A stretch of DNA of 51,775 nucleotides from positions 1 through 51,775 of the forward strand of contig CAJYSA010000070.1 in the NCBI GenBank assembly GCA_913777325.1. The letters are read 5' to 3'. Below, piece after piece: positions 20,939 through 29,106 of this stretch (positions are counted from its first letter, which is position 1; every line of letters begins with the position of its first letter). Position numbers and translations under genes: made by a program. Under the pieces are notes generated by a model. That model saw nothing but the letters and a program-made list of their open reading frames with translations. It did no database searches and was not told where the DNA came from. The DNA comes from an uncultured Sphingomonas sp. Lineage in GTDB: Bacteria; Pseudomonadota; Alphaproteobacteria; Sphingomonadales; Sphingomonadaceae.

Positions 20939-21760
20939 ATGCGACTGTTCGTCTTCGGCCTGGGATATGCGGCGCGCGCCATCGCGGAGGCGGCGGGCGC
21001 GCCATTGCTCGCCACCACAAGGGACGGGCGTGACGGCACGATCCGCTTCGGCGACGAAGGCGCTGTGCGCGCGGGGATCGCCGCCAGCACGCACGTCCTG
21101 TCCTCCGTCCCGCCCGACGACGACGGCGACCCGGTGCTGCGCCATTACGGCGATGCGCTGACCGGGCGCTGGCTGGGGTATCTTTCCTCGACCGGGGTGT
21201 ATGGCGACGCCGGCGGCGGCTGGGTCGACGAGCACGCCCCCGCCGATCGCGGACGCCGACCGCAACGCAACGCCGCCGACGCAGGGTGGCGCGCGGCGGG
21301 GGCCAGCGTGTTCCGGCTTCCCGGTATCTATGGCCCGGGCCGCTCGCCGCTCGACCGGGTGGCGGCGGGCGAGGCGCATCGCACCGGCGTAGCCGGGCAG
21401 GTGTTCAGCCGCGTGCACGTCGCCGATCTGGCGCAGGGTGTGGTGGCGGCGTTCGACGCGCCGTGCGACGTCTATAATCTGGCGGACGACCTGCCCGCGT
21501 CGCAGGATGCGGTGGTCGAAGAAGCCGCGCGGCTGCTGGGCCTGCCGCCGCCGCCGGTCGTCCCGGTCGAGGAACTGTCACCCGCCGCGCGCGGCTTCCA
21601 TGCCGAGAACCGCCGCGTGGCGAACGGAAAGGCGAAGCGCGTGCTGGGGTGGCGGCTGCGCTATCCCGATTATCGCGCCGGCCTGCGCGCCCTGAGCGCC
21701 ACCACCAACCCGATCGCGGCGAGCGCGGCGCCCGCGCCGGCCAGCGGGGTCCAGCGGTAA
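20939..21760 (+). CDS. NAD-dependent epimerase/SDR-type protein
   Basis: The 273-aa product is a Rossmann-fold extended SDR. The N-terminus (MRLFVFGLGYAARAI) carries a glycine-rich nucleotide loop, the active-site region reads LSSTGVYGD, and the substrate part contains RLPGIYGPGRSPLD. It resembles YeeZ-like sugar epimerases. The catalytic Tyr is in STGVYG but the usual Y-x3-K pair is incomplete, as in that subfamily. Its last 91 bp overlap the 3' end of the opposite-strand EamA gene. Confidence 0.8.
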   Translation: MRLFVFGLGYAARAIAEAAGAPLLATTRDGRDGTIRFGDEGAVRAGIAASTHVLSSVPPDDDGDPVLRHYGDALTGRWLGYLSSTGVYGDAGGGWVDEHAPADRGRRPQRNAADAGWRAAGASVFRLPGIYGPGRSPLDRVAAGEAHRTGVAGQVFSRVHVADLAQGVVAAFDAPCDVYNLADDLPASQDAVVEEAARLLGLPPPPVVPVEELSPAARGFHAENRRVANGKAKRVLGWRLRYPDYRAGLRALSATTNPIAASAAPAPASGVQR

Positions 21761-22611
21761 CCCTCGAACACCGTCGACAGCAGCATCGCGATGACGGGGA
21801 CGATGACGCCGTTATAGGCCGCCTTCGCCGGTCCGATCGTGCGGATGATCCGGAAGTAGAGCGTGAAGGCGAGCGCCGAGGCGACGATCCCGAGATAGAG
21901 CACGCCCGCGATATAGGCGGGGCGCGGGTCGAACACCGGCGGCCCGGTGGTGATCCACGCCCAGCCGGCATCGAGCGCGGCGCCGATCAACATCGCGGTG
22001 GCGAGCGTGGGGATCATCGGGTAGCGCGCGGCGGCCTTCGTCCCCTGCATCACGTTCGCGGTGGAGGCGGACAGGATCGCGCACAGCGTGAAGGCGATGC
22101 CGACCAGCGATTCGGCGGGACCGCCGGGGTCGCCGCGCGCCTCCTTGATGAAGAGCAGCGCGACCCCGCTCATCGCGATCGCGGATCCGACCAGCAATTG
22201 CCGCCCCAGCCGCTGCCCCAGGAAGACGCGCGCGAACAGCGCGTTGGGCACCAGCAGCAGCGCGAAGATCACCGCGACCAGCCCGGAGGTGATATGCTCC
22301 TCCGCGCGGTAGACGAAGTTGAAGTTCAGCACGAACTGCGCGACGCCCAGGATCGTGGCGAAGCCCCAGAAGCGCGGATCGCGGAACAGCCGTGCGGTGC
22401 CGGGCGCGCGCTGCCACGCGGCGATCCCCGCCAGCGTGACCCCCGCGACCAGGAAGCGGTAACTGACCGACCAGCTCGCCGGCACCGCGACCGCACCGCC
22501 GTGAAGCTGGTCGCGGATCACGATCCAGGTCGAGCCCCAGATCAGCACGACCAGCGCGAACGGCACCAGCACCGCGGCGCGCGTGCTGTTGGGGGGATCG
22601 GCGGGGCTCAT
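21670..22611 (-). CDS. EamA/DMT-family transporter
   Basis: The 313-aa protein has about ten transmembrane helices in two EamA repeats, the first opening VVLIWGSTWIVIRDQL and the second with the LGIVASALAFTLYF segment typical of drug/metabolite exporters of the RhaT/EamA group. It sits in the inner membrane and probably exports an amino acid or other small metabolite. It starts in a four-base overlap with the threonine aldolase stop, so the two are co-expressed. Confidence 0.9.
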   Translation of the reverse strand: MSPADPPNSTRAAVLVPFALVVLIWGSTWIVIRDQLHGGAVAVPASWSVSYRFLVAGVTLAGIAAWQRAPGTARLFRDPRFWGFATILGVAQFVLNFNFVYRAEEHITSGLVAVIFALLLVPNALFARVFLGQRLGRQLLVGSAIAMSGVALLFIKEARGDPGGPAESLVGIAFTLCAILSASTANVMQGTKAAARYPMIPTLATAMLIGAALDAGWAWITTGPPVFDPRPAYIAGVLYLGIVASALAFTLYFRIIRTIGPAKAAYNGVIVPVIAMLLSTVFEGYRWTPLAGAGAALAAIGLVVALRARRPAR

Positions 22612-23612
22612 CCGAGCGCCGCGATCGCGTCGGCCAGCGGGCGGATATCCTCGGCGCGCTGGTTCCAGCTGACCACCAGCCGCGCCTCGCCCGCGCCCCA
22701 GTCGTAGAAGTCGAACCCGGCGGCGCGCAAGCGCGCGGCCTCCGCTGCGGTGACGCGCAGGAACACCTCGTTTGCCTCCACCGGGTGGAGCAGCCGCGCG
22801 CCCGCCGCCTGCGCCAGCAGTGCCGCGCCGGCATTGGCACCGCGCGCGCAATCGAGCCACACGTCGTCGTCGAGCATCGCCAGCAGTTGCGCGGCGAGAT
22901 AACGCCCCTTCGACAACAGATGCCCGGCGCGCTTGCGGCGGTAGAGCGTGGCATCGGCCAGGTCATGGTCGAAGAACACCAGCGCCTCCGCATTCATGCC
23001 GCCATTCTTGACGAAGCCGAAGCTGAGCGCATCGGCGCCCCCGCGCCACGTCAGGTCGGCGGGCGACGCGCCGGTCGACACGACCGCATTGGCGAAGCGC
23101 GCGCCGTCGATATGGAAGCCCAGCTTGCGCTCCTTGGCCAGCGCGCCCAGCGCCGCGACCTCGGCAGGCGTGTAGACACGGCCATATTCTGTGGCGTTGG
23201 TGATCGACAGCGCGTGCGGGCGTTGCTGGTGGACGTCGTAGCGCTGGCGATCGAGCACCGCGGCGGCGGTGGCGGGGGTCAGCTTCGCGCCGTCGCCCTC
23301 GGCGAGCAGCAGCTTGGCGCCGTGCGTGTAGAATTCGGGCGCGCCGCATTCGTCGTTCTGGATATGCGCCTCGCGGTGGCAGACGACCGCGCCATGCGGC
23401 GGGCACAGCGCCGCGAGCGCGAGGCAATTGGCCGCGGTGCCGCTGGGCACCCACAGCACGCGCACCGCTGTCTCGAAGAGTGCGGAGAAGCGTTCGTCGA
23501 GCGCCTTCGACCAGCGATCGCCGTCATAGGCGGTGTCTAGCGTGTCCGCCGCGGCGATCGCGCGTAGGACGGCGGGATGGACGGGGGCGGCGTTGTCGGA
23601 AAAGAAGCGCAT
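22608..23612 (-). CDS. Low-specificity L-threonine aldolase-type PLP enzyme
   Basis: The 334-aa protein is a fold-type I PLP enzyme of the beta-eliminating lyase/threonine aldolase family. VPSGTAANCLAL binds the cofactor phosphate, FHIDGARFANAVVS carries the ring-binding Asp, and SFGFVKNGGMNAEAL holds the Schiff-base Lys. The family cleaves L-threonine or allo-threonine to glycine and acetaldehyde. I chose the ATG at 23612 (MRFFSDN); the upstream extension is not protein-like. The coupled EamA exporter downstream suggests amino-acid handling. Confidence 0.87.
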   Translation of the reverse strand: MRFFSDNAAPVHPAVLRAIAAADTLDTAYDGDRWSKALDERFSALFETAVRVLWVPSGTAANCLALAALCPPHGAVVCHREAHIQNDECGAPEFYTHGAKLLLAEGDGAKLTPATAAAVLDRQRYDVHQQRPHALSITNATEYGRVYTPAEVAALGALAKERKLGFHIDGARFANAVVSTGASPADLTWRGGADALSFGFVKNGGMNAEALVFFDHDLADATLYRRKRAGHLLSKGRYLAAQLLAMLDDDVWLDCARGANAGAALLAQAAGARLLHPVEANEVFLRVTAAEAARLRAAGFDFYDWGAGEARLVVSWNQRAEDIRPLADAIAALG

Positions 23613-23739
23613 GGCCCGTGCCTTCGGGCAGGCGCGGGGGCGGGTCAATAAGCGTGCGTGTCCGGTGGCAGTGGCGCGGTGGGGGGCGTTGCCTGTCATG
23701 GCGGGGGTGAACGGCAATCTGGTGGCGGATCAGGACGCT

Positions 23740-23769
23740 CTGGATTGCTTCGCTACGCTCGCAATGACG
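23740..23769. repeat. Half copy of the palindromic repeat
   Basis: Only one arm is present here (tggattgct followed by tcgctacgctcgcaatgacg), with no matching left arm. Confidence 0.7.
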
Positions 23770-23801
23770 GTCGGGGTAAGCGATCGTGGGCGGCGGGCAG
23801 C

Positions 23802-23838
23802 AAAAACCCCACCGATCCGGGTGGATGGTGGGGTTTTA
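23802..23838 (-). terminator. Rho-independent terminator of tRNA-Val
   Basis: An 11-bp inverted repeat (aaaaccccacc / ggtggggtttt) on the minus strand, ending in a T run, begins three bases past the encoded CCA of tRNA-Val. Confidence 0.75.
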
Positions 23839-23840
23839 GA

Positions 23841-23915
23841 TGGTGGGCGTAGCAAGGTTTGAACTTGCGACCCCTGCGATGTCAACACAGTGCTCTACCA
23901 CTGAGCTATACGCCC
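23841..23915 (-). tRNA. tRNA-Val (anticodon GAC)
   Basis: The minus strand gives a complete cloverleaf: acceptor GGGCGTA paired with TACGCCC, D arm with GCTCAGTGGTAGAGC, anticodon loop TTGACAT (anticodon GAC, valine), T arm with GTTCAAACC and an encoded CCA. Length is 75 nt. Confidence 0.95.
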
Positions 23916-23989
23916 TCCGTAGAGTGGCGCCTCTAACGGCTGTGCCGCGGGCGCGCAAGCGGCTTTTTACGCTTTTCGCCGCAACCGCT

Positions 23990-24367
23990 TCAGATCAGCT
24001 CGTTGGCGGTGCCGGTGTCGAACAGGCGATCGACCTCCAGCACCAGGTCGCGCAGGTGGAACGGCTTCGACAGGACGCGCGCCTGCGGCATCGCGTTGCC
24101 CGCCTTCAGCGTGACCGCCGCGAAACCGGTGATGAACATCACGCGCATCCCCGGCGCGATTTCCTGCGCCTTCTGCGCCAGCTCGATCCCGTCCATTTCC
24201 GGCATCACGATATCGGTGAGCAGCAGATCGAATCGCTCCGATTCGAGCAGCGGCAGCGCGGCGGTGCCGCGATCGACCGAGGTGACGTGATAGCCCGACC
24301 GCTCCAACGCGCGCCCGAGATATTCGCGCATCACCGCATCGTCTTCGGCCAGCAGAATCCGTATCAT
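23990..24367 (-). CDS. cpdR: CpdR-type single-domain response regulator
   Basis: The 125-aa protein is a stand-alone receiver domain: acidic pocket AEDD near residues 7-10, phosphoacceptor Asp52 (LLLTDIVMPEMDG) and conserved Lys101 (VLSKPFHLRDLV). The stretch LLTDIVMPEMDGIELA plus VMFITGFAAV closely matches CpdR, which in Caulobacter relays CckA-ChpT phosphorylation and, when unphosphorylated, primes ClpXP for CtrA-related proteolysis. It ends ELI rather than the AA-type degron recalled for Caulobacter. It is divergent from the N-formylglutamate amidohydrolase gene. Confidence 0.9.
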   Translation of the reverse strand: MIRILLAEDDAVMREYLGRALERSGYHVTSVDRGTAALPLLESERFDLLLTDIVMPEMDGIELAQKAQEIAPGMRVMFITGFAAVTLKAGNAMPQARVLSKPFHLRDLVLEVDRLFDTGTANELI

Positions 24368-24498
24368 CGCAACCACAACTCCCGTTCGCGGCGATATATG
24401 CCCGAGCGGCGTTGATTTTTCCACCAGCGGACATGGTGAACGCGCCGCCTACGACGACACGTTGCGGTGGCGCGCCAGCTTCCATAGGGTGGGGGGGA

Positions 24499-25362
24499 AT
24501 GACCAGTTCCTTCCGCATGTTCGGCGATCCGGCGCCGGCCAGTCCGGTGGTGTTGTCGGTGCCGCATGCGGGGCGCGACTATCCGCCGGTGCTGCGCCTG
24601 GCGCTGCGCGCGCCGCTCGCCAGCCTGGCGGCGCTGGAGGACCGGCACGTCGATGCGATCGCGCTGGCGGCGCGCGGCGACGAGACGCTGTTGTTGCAGG
24701 ATCGGCCGCGGGCATGGATCGACCTGAACCGCGCCGAGCATGAGCGCGACCCGTTGCTGGACGAGGGCGCGTGCCGGCTGAGCACGCTGTCGGCCAAGGT
24801 GCGCGCGGGGATCGGGCTGGTGCCGCGGCGTACCGCGGCGGCGGGCGAGCTGTGGCGCTGCCGGCTGAGCGCGGCGGAGGTGGAGGCGCGGATCGCCGCC
24901 GACCATCGCCCGTATCACGACGCGCTGGCGGATGTGCTGGCGGCGGCGCGCGCGCGCTTCGGCTGCGCGGTGTTGCTGGACGTGCACTCGATGCCGCCGA
25001 TCGCGGGCGGGCGGGCGCGGGTGGTGATCGGCGACCGCTTCGGCCGGGCGGCGGCGGGGCGGTTCGTGGCGCGCGTCGAGGAGGCGCTGGGGCGCGAAGG
25101 GCTGCACCATTCGCTGAACACACCCTATGCCGGCGGATATATCCTGGAGCGGCACGCCGCGCCGCAGAACGGCATTCACGCGATCCAGCTCGAGATCGAC
25201 CGCGCGCTGTATCTGGACCGGCGGCTGGACCAGCCGGGTGCCGGCGCGGCGGCGACCGCACGGATGCTGCGCGCCGTGATCGACGCGCTGGCCGCGCAGG
25301 CGCTGGCGGAGGGGGCGACCGCGCCGCCGCTGCCCCCGACGCTGGCCGACGCGGCGGAATAA
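24499..25362 (+). CDS. N-formylglutamate amidohydrolase family protein
   Basis: The 287-aa product has the family signatures SVPHAGRDYP near the N-terminus, LLDVHSMPP in the middle and IQLEIDRALYLD toward the C-terminus, which supply metal ligands for hydrolysis of N-formylglutamate to formate and glutamate. It lacks other hut genes around it, so a general N-acyl amino-acid hydrolase role is possible. The ATG at 24499 follows a run of G. Its stop codon lies inside the A tract that forms the opposite-strand terminator of the putative sRNA. Confidence 0.85.
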   Translation: MTSSFRMFGDPAPASPVVLSVPHAGRDYPPVLRLALRAPLASLAALEDRHVDAIALAARGDETLLLQDRPRAWIDLNRAEHERDPLLDEGACRLSTLSAKVRAGIGLVPRRTAAAGELWRCRLSAAEVEARIAADHRPYHDALADVLAAARARFGCAVLLDVHSMPPIAGGRARVVIGDRFGRAAAGRFVARVEEALGREGLHHSLNTPYAGGYILERHAAPQNGIHAIQLEIDRALYLDRRLDQPGAGAAATARMLRAVIDALAAQALAEGATAPPLPPTLADAAE

Positions 25363-25463
25363 AAAAACCACCGGGTGCGAGCACCCGGTGGCCAAGGTTC
25401 AGGGAGGAGACACGCCGAAGCGTGTCATACGGGCCCGCGAAAGGGGGGACACGAGCGCCGTAC
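25361..25463 (-). ncRNA. Candidate small RNA with anti-Shine-Dalgarno loop
   Basis: Read on the minus strand, about 103 nt carry a CCCCCC stretch, a hairpin gacacgCTTCGGcgtgtc closed by a cUUCGg tetraloop, an unpaired ctcctccctg, and then a 10-bp GC hairpin (25368-25391) followed by seven T. A TTGCAA/TAAGTT pair with a 16-base spacer (25492-25497 and 25470-25475) could be its promoter. The tetraloop and U tract occur only in this orientation. Rhizobial and Rhodobacter trans-acting sRNAs with CCUCC loops are precedents; I cannot place it in a named family. Confidence 0.6.
25368..25391 (-). terminator. Rho-independent terminator of the sRNA candidate
   Basis: A perfect 10-bp stem (ccaccgggtg / cacccggtgg) with a short loop is followed on the minus strand by TTTTTTT. 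On the plus strand the A tract precedes the hairpin, so it cannot terminate the amidohydrolase gene in the classical way. Confidence 0.8.
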
Positions 25464-25469
25464 CTGCAT

Positions 25470-25497
25470 AACTTAGGGAGTGCGGTTTTGGTTGCAA
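25470..25497 (-). promoter_or_regulatory. Possible sigma-70-like promoter of the sRNA candidate
   Basis: TTGCAA (25492-25497) and TAAGTT (25470-25475) lie 16 bases apart on the minus strand, placing a start near 25463. The -10 match is imperfect. Confidence 0.4.
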
Positions 25498-25555
25498 GCC
25501 CCCCGCTGCGAAAGGTTCGCCAGATGCGGTAAAATGCCGCGAGGGCGCGCGCCGT

Positions 25556-26104
25556 TCAGCGCGCGGCGCGCGGCAACATCCGCAACAGCACCGAATCGCG
25601 CAGGATCAGATGGTGGCGCAGCGCCGCCGCGACATGGATCAGCACCAGCGCCAGCATCACCCAGCCCAGAATCTCGTGCACCTCATGCCCCGCGCTCGCG
25701 CCGCTGGCGTCGACCGGCAGATAGGGCAGATCGGTGATCCCGAACCACGACAGCGGACGCCGCCCCTGTGGCCCCGACACCATCGCCCAGCCCGACAGCG
25801 GCATGGCCAGCATCAGCGCATAGAGCGTCCAGTGCGTGGCATGCGCGACCCCGCGTTCCCATGCGGGCACGAAACCGGGCAGCGGCGGCGGGCGATGCGC
25901 GAGCCGCCAGGCGACCCGCGCGAGCGTGAGCGCCAGGACGGTGATCCCGATCGCCTTGTGCCCCGGCATCCACGCGCGCAGCGCGGGCACCGCATCATGG
26001 CCGATGCCGACGATCAGGTTGACGATCACCAGCACGGCGATCGTCCAGTGGAAGGCGATGGCCACCGCGGAATACCGCTGCGTCACCGGAAGGCGGGTGG
26101 CCAT
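25556..26104 (-). CDS. Cytochrome b561
   Basis: The 182-aa protein has four transmembrane helices and the histidines expected of the bacterial b561 (CybB) family: FHWTIAV near residue 18, MPGHKAIG, HATHWTLYA and GHEVHEILGWVML. It binds two haems b and moves electrons between the quinone pool and a periplasmic acceptor. It starts 14 bases after the SapC-family gene on the same strand, so the two may share a transcript. Confidence 0.92.
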   Translation of the reverse strand: MATRLPVTQRYSAVAIAFHWTIAVLVIVNLIVGIGHDAVPALRAWMPGHKAIGITVLALTLARVAWRLAHRPPPLPGFVPAWERGVAHATHWTLYALMLAMPLSGWAMVSGPQGRRPLSWFGITDLPYLPVDASGASAGHEVHEILGWVMLALVLIHVAAALRHHLILRDSVLLRMLPRAAR

Positions 26105-26118
26105 CGCGTGTTCCTTCG

Positions 26119-26886
26119 TCAGGCGTTGAGTTGCGGTTGCGGCATCTTGCCCAGCTTCACCTGGCGCGCGAAGATGTCACGCATCAGCGCCAGCGAGAAC
26201 AGGTGCGCGTAGAGCAGCGGCAGCATGCCCGACTGCGAGATCTTGCGCAGTTGGTCGCCGCGCAGATCCGACAGCTTCTTCTCGTCGATCATCTGGAAGC
26301 CGCGATAGACGAACGGCTGCTCGATCCCGTCCTGCTGGATGGTGACCTCACCCTCCATGAGCAGGTCCAGTTCCTTGATCTCCTTCATGAACTGACCGGT
26401 GCGCGCGGCGGCCTGTTCGAAGTTCTCGTTGAACTTCAGGATGTTCTGCGTCAGCTCCGAGGGCTGGCCATCGGTGAACAGCGCATCGCCGTCCTCGAAC
26501 GCGCCGATCGTCGGCGAGCTGGGGTCGAAGCACAGCGACAGTTCGTCCGCATCGGGGCGCAGCCGCGCCAGCATGTACGGATAGCGGCGGATATAGGCCG
26601 GGACGTAGATCGTCTCGTCGACCAGCCGGCCCTCTTCGGAGATGAAGACGTTCACGCCCTCATTCAGGCCCATCAGCGCGATCGGGATCGCGTCGTCGCC
26701 CGAGGAGAAGACGATCGGCATGTGCCGCTGGATCAGCGGGAATTCCTCGACCGTGACCGGGATCGCATGCTGATTGACCAGGAACGGCGCGGTATCGGAC
26801 GGCTTCACCTTGAAATTGGCGTGAACCTCGCTCGAAAGCGGTTCGAGGCCGTTGTAAAAAAGCGGAAGTTGCGGCGCGCTGGCCAT
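26119..26886 (-). CDS. SapC-family protein
   Basis: The 255-aa cytoplasmic-type protein contains the SapC-family pattern: LPLFYNGLEPLSSEVH at the start, then PVTVEEFPLIQRHMPIVFS, GVNVFISEEG and IPAYIRRYPY-like YVPAYIRRYPYML. The family is named after an S-layer-associated Campylobacter locus but has no established activity here. The ATG at 26886 follows ggagat; an upstream in-frame start gives an unlikely extension. It lies between the FAD-linked oxidase and cytochrome b561 on the minus strand. Confidence 0.87.
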   Translation of the reverse strand: MASAPQLPLFYNGLEPLSSEVHANFKVKPSDTAPFLVNQHAIPVTVEEFPLIQRHMPIVFSSGDDAIPIALMGLNEGVNVFISEEGRLVDETIYVPAYIRRYPYMLARLRPDADELSLCFDPSSPTIGAFEDGDALFTDGQPSELTQNILKFNENFEQAAARTGQFMKEIKELDLLMEGEVTIQQDGIEQPFVYRGFQMIDEKKLSDLRGDQLRKISQSGMLPLLYAHLFSLALMRDIFARQVKLGKMPQPQLNA

Positions 26887-26970
26887 GGGTATCTCCAGAA
26901 CGGACGGTATTTGATCTGCATTGCGCAAAGGGGACGTCACGTCCTGCCGTCCCCCCGGACAGCGCAGGTG

Positions 26971-28440
26971 CTATTGCGTGGGCGCGTCCGGCGCAAGCGT
27001 GACGAGCTTTCCCGGGTTGAACAGCTCGCCCGGATCGAACGCGCGCTTGATCGCGCGCAACGCCGCCAGCCGGGAGGGCGGACCGAGCCGTTCGAGCTCG
27101 TGGCGCTTCATCTGCCCGATGCCATGCTCCGCCGAGATCGACCCGCCGGCCGCGACCACCAGATCGTGGACGAAGGCGGAGACGACCGGCACCTGTTCGC
27201 CATACCAGAACGCGGGATCGGTGCCGGGGGCGGCGCGGACGTGGAAATGGACGTTGCCGTCGCCGAGATGCCCGAAGCCCGACGCGCGCGTGCCGGGGAA
27301 GCGCGCGTCGCACGCCGCCGCCGCCTCCACCATGAAGCGCGGCATCGCAGCGACCGGCACCGAAATGTCGTGCTGCGCGGCGGGGCCGGTGGCGCGTTCG
27401 GCGTCGGAGATCGATTCGCGGATCCGCCAGAACGCCTCGGCCTGCGCCTCGCTGGCGGCGAGCGTGGCGTCGGCGATGACGCCGTCCGCGAGCGCGGCGG
27501 CGAGGACATGCTCGACCAGCGCGGCGGGATCGTCGTCGGGCGTGTCGGCGGTCACCTCGAGCAGGACGTGCCACGGATGCGCGCCGTCGAGCGGCGCGCG
27601 CGTGCCGGGAATGTGGGCGAGCACGGCGGCGAGCGATTCGGCGGGGAGCAGTTCGAAGCTCTCCAGCGCCGGGGTCGCACGCTGGAAGCGGCGCAGCAGC
27701 GTCATCGCCGCGTCGGGCGAGGCGAGGCCGACCCAGGCGACGGTGCGCGCCGCGACCGCCGGCACCAGCCGCAGCGTCGCGGCGGTGACGATGCCGAGCG
27801 TCCCCTCGGCGCCGATCAGCAACTGGTCGAGGTCGTAGCCGCGATTGTCCTTCTTCAAGGCGGCGAGGCCGTCGTGACGCGATCCGTCGGGCAGCACCGC
27901 CTCGACGCCCGCGACCAGCGCGCGCATCGTGCCGAAGCGCAGCACCTGCGTGCCGCCGGCATTGGTCGACACCAATCCGCCGATCGTCGCGACGCCCTTG
28001 GCGCCCAGCGACAGCGGGAAGCGGCGCCCGGCGGCGAGCGCGGCGGCGTGGAGATCGGAGAGGATCACGCCCGCCTCCGCGATCGCCAGCCCTGCCGCCG
28101 CATCGAGCGCGCGCAGCCGGTTCATGCGGCGCAGCGACAGGATCGCGGCGCGGCCGTCGGCGGGTGGGGTGGCGCCGCCGACCATCGAGCTGTTGCCGCC
28201 CTGCGGCACCAGCGGCACGCCTTCGTCGCGCGCGGCGGCGACGATCGCCTGCACCTCGGCGACCGACGCGGGCGCAAGGAGCAGCGCGGCGTTGCCGTGG
28301 AAGCGCCGCCGCCAGTCGGTGAGCAGCGGCGCGATCACGTTCGGATCGGTGACGATCGCGGCGGGCGGCAGGTGTGGCGCCAGCCGATCGAGCAGGCGGC
28401 GTTGCGCGGTGGACATAAGGGCGGGGGAGGGGGCGATCAT
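26971..28440 (-). CDS. FAD-linked 2-hydroxyacid dehydrogenase (GlcD/D-2-hydroxyglutarate dehydrogenase type)
   Basis: The 489-aa product has an N-terminal PCMH-type FAD-binding domain (VPLVPQGGNSSMVGGATP, then AEAGVILSDLH and SLGAKGVATIGGLVSTNAGG) and a C-terminal FAD-oxidase domain with GFGHLGDGNVHFHV, AEHGIGQMKR and FDPGELFNPGKLV. This combination marks D-2-hydroxyglutarate, D-lactate or glycolate dehydrogenases. The exact substrate is not determinable. The start at 28440 follows agagaaa. No glcE/glcF genes accompany it, favouring a single-subunit enzyme. Confidence 0.9.
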   Translation of the reverse strand: MIAPSPALMSTAQRRLLDRLAPHLPPAAIVTDPNVIAPLLTDWRRRFHGNAALLLAPASVAEVQAIVAAARDEGVPLVPQGGNSSMVGGATPPADGRAAILSLRRMNRLRALDAAAGLAIAEAGVILSDLHAAALAAGRRFPLSLGAKGVATIGGLVSTNAGGTQVLRFGTMRALVAGVEAVLPDGSRHDGLAALKKDNRGYDLDQLLIGAEGTLGIVTAATLRLVPAVAARTVAWVGLASPDAAMTLLRRFQRATPALESFELLPAESLAAVLAHIPGTRAPLDGAHPWHVLLEVTADTPDDDPAALVEHVLAAALADGVIADATLAASEAQAEAFWRIRESISDAERATGPAAQHDISVPVAAMPRFMVEAAAACDARFPGTRASGFGHLGDGNVHFHVRAAPGTDPAFWYGEQVPVVSAFVHDLVVAAGGSISAEHGIGQMKRHELERLGPPSRLAALRAIKRAFDPGELFNPGKLVTLAPDAPTQ

Positions 28441-28523
28441 GCGGATTTCTCTTGGCTGGTGCGCGATGTGCGTCCAATTCATCACGTGTTCAACCGCCGA
28501 TGGTCAGTGCTGCTGCCCTGAAG

Positions 28524-28994
28524 ATGACCCTGCGCCCCTTGCCTGTCCTGCTGCTCGCGTCGGCGGCACCGTTCGTGCTGTCGGCGTCCCCGCCGCAGCT
28601 CGACGGCGTGCAGTTCGCGCAGCTGACGATCCACGAACGGCTGATCATCCGCGTGCCGCGCATGTCCCCGGCCCCGATGCGGGGCCGCGCGGCGCCGCAG
28701 CCGGAGGTCCGGTGGGATGAGAAGAAGGGACCGGCGTGTATCCCGATGAACGCGCTGACCGGCGCGGCGGTGGATCGCGAGGGCGAGGTGGACCTGGTCG
28801 TCGGGGGCGCGCGGCGCATCCGTGCCAAGCTGGACGACGATTGCCCGACGCTGGATTTCTATCGCGGTTTCTATCTGAAGCCGACTGCGGACGGGCAATT
28901 GTGCGCGCGCCGCGACGGCATCCGCTCCCGATCGGGCGCCTATTGCGCGGTCACCCGGTTCCGCGCGCTGGTGCCGCGCAAGGTCAGGAAATAG
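28524..28994 (+). CDS. Exported hypothetical protein
   Basis: The 156-aa protein starts with a signal peptide (LRPLPVLLLASAAPFVLSASP) and has a mature part with four cysteines (GPACIP, DDDCPTLDF, GQLCARRD, AYCAVTRF) that could form two disulfides. I do not recognise a family. It is divergent from the FAD-linked oxidase and precedes the helicase gene by about 110 bp on the same strand. Confidence 0.65.
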   Translation: MTLRPLPVLLLASAAPFVLSASPPQLDGVQFAQLTIHERLIIRVPRMSPAPMRGRAAPQPEVRWDEKKGPACIPMNALTGAAVDREGEVDLVVGGARRIRAKLDDDCPTLDFYRGFYLKPTADGQLCARRDGIRSRSGAYCAVTRFRALVPRKVRK

Positions 28995-29106
28995 CGCCGG
29001 AGCGCGCGCGCCGGGCGCAAATTCCTTGACTTTGCCCCGAGGATCGGGAAGCGCGGGGCATGATGGGAACCGCCACGCCGCGCCGCCCGACAGCCCGGAC
29101 ATCCGC

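Noticed and set aside
23802-23838. Terminator of the threonine aldolase operon or a riboswitch
   Set aside because: The T run follows the hairpin only on the minus strand directly after tRNA-Val, so it belongs to the tRNA transcript.
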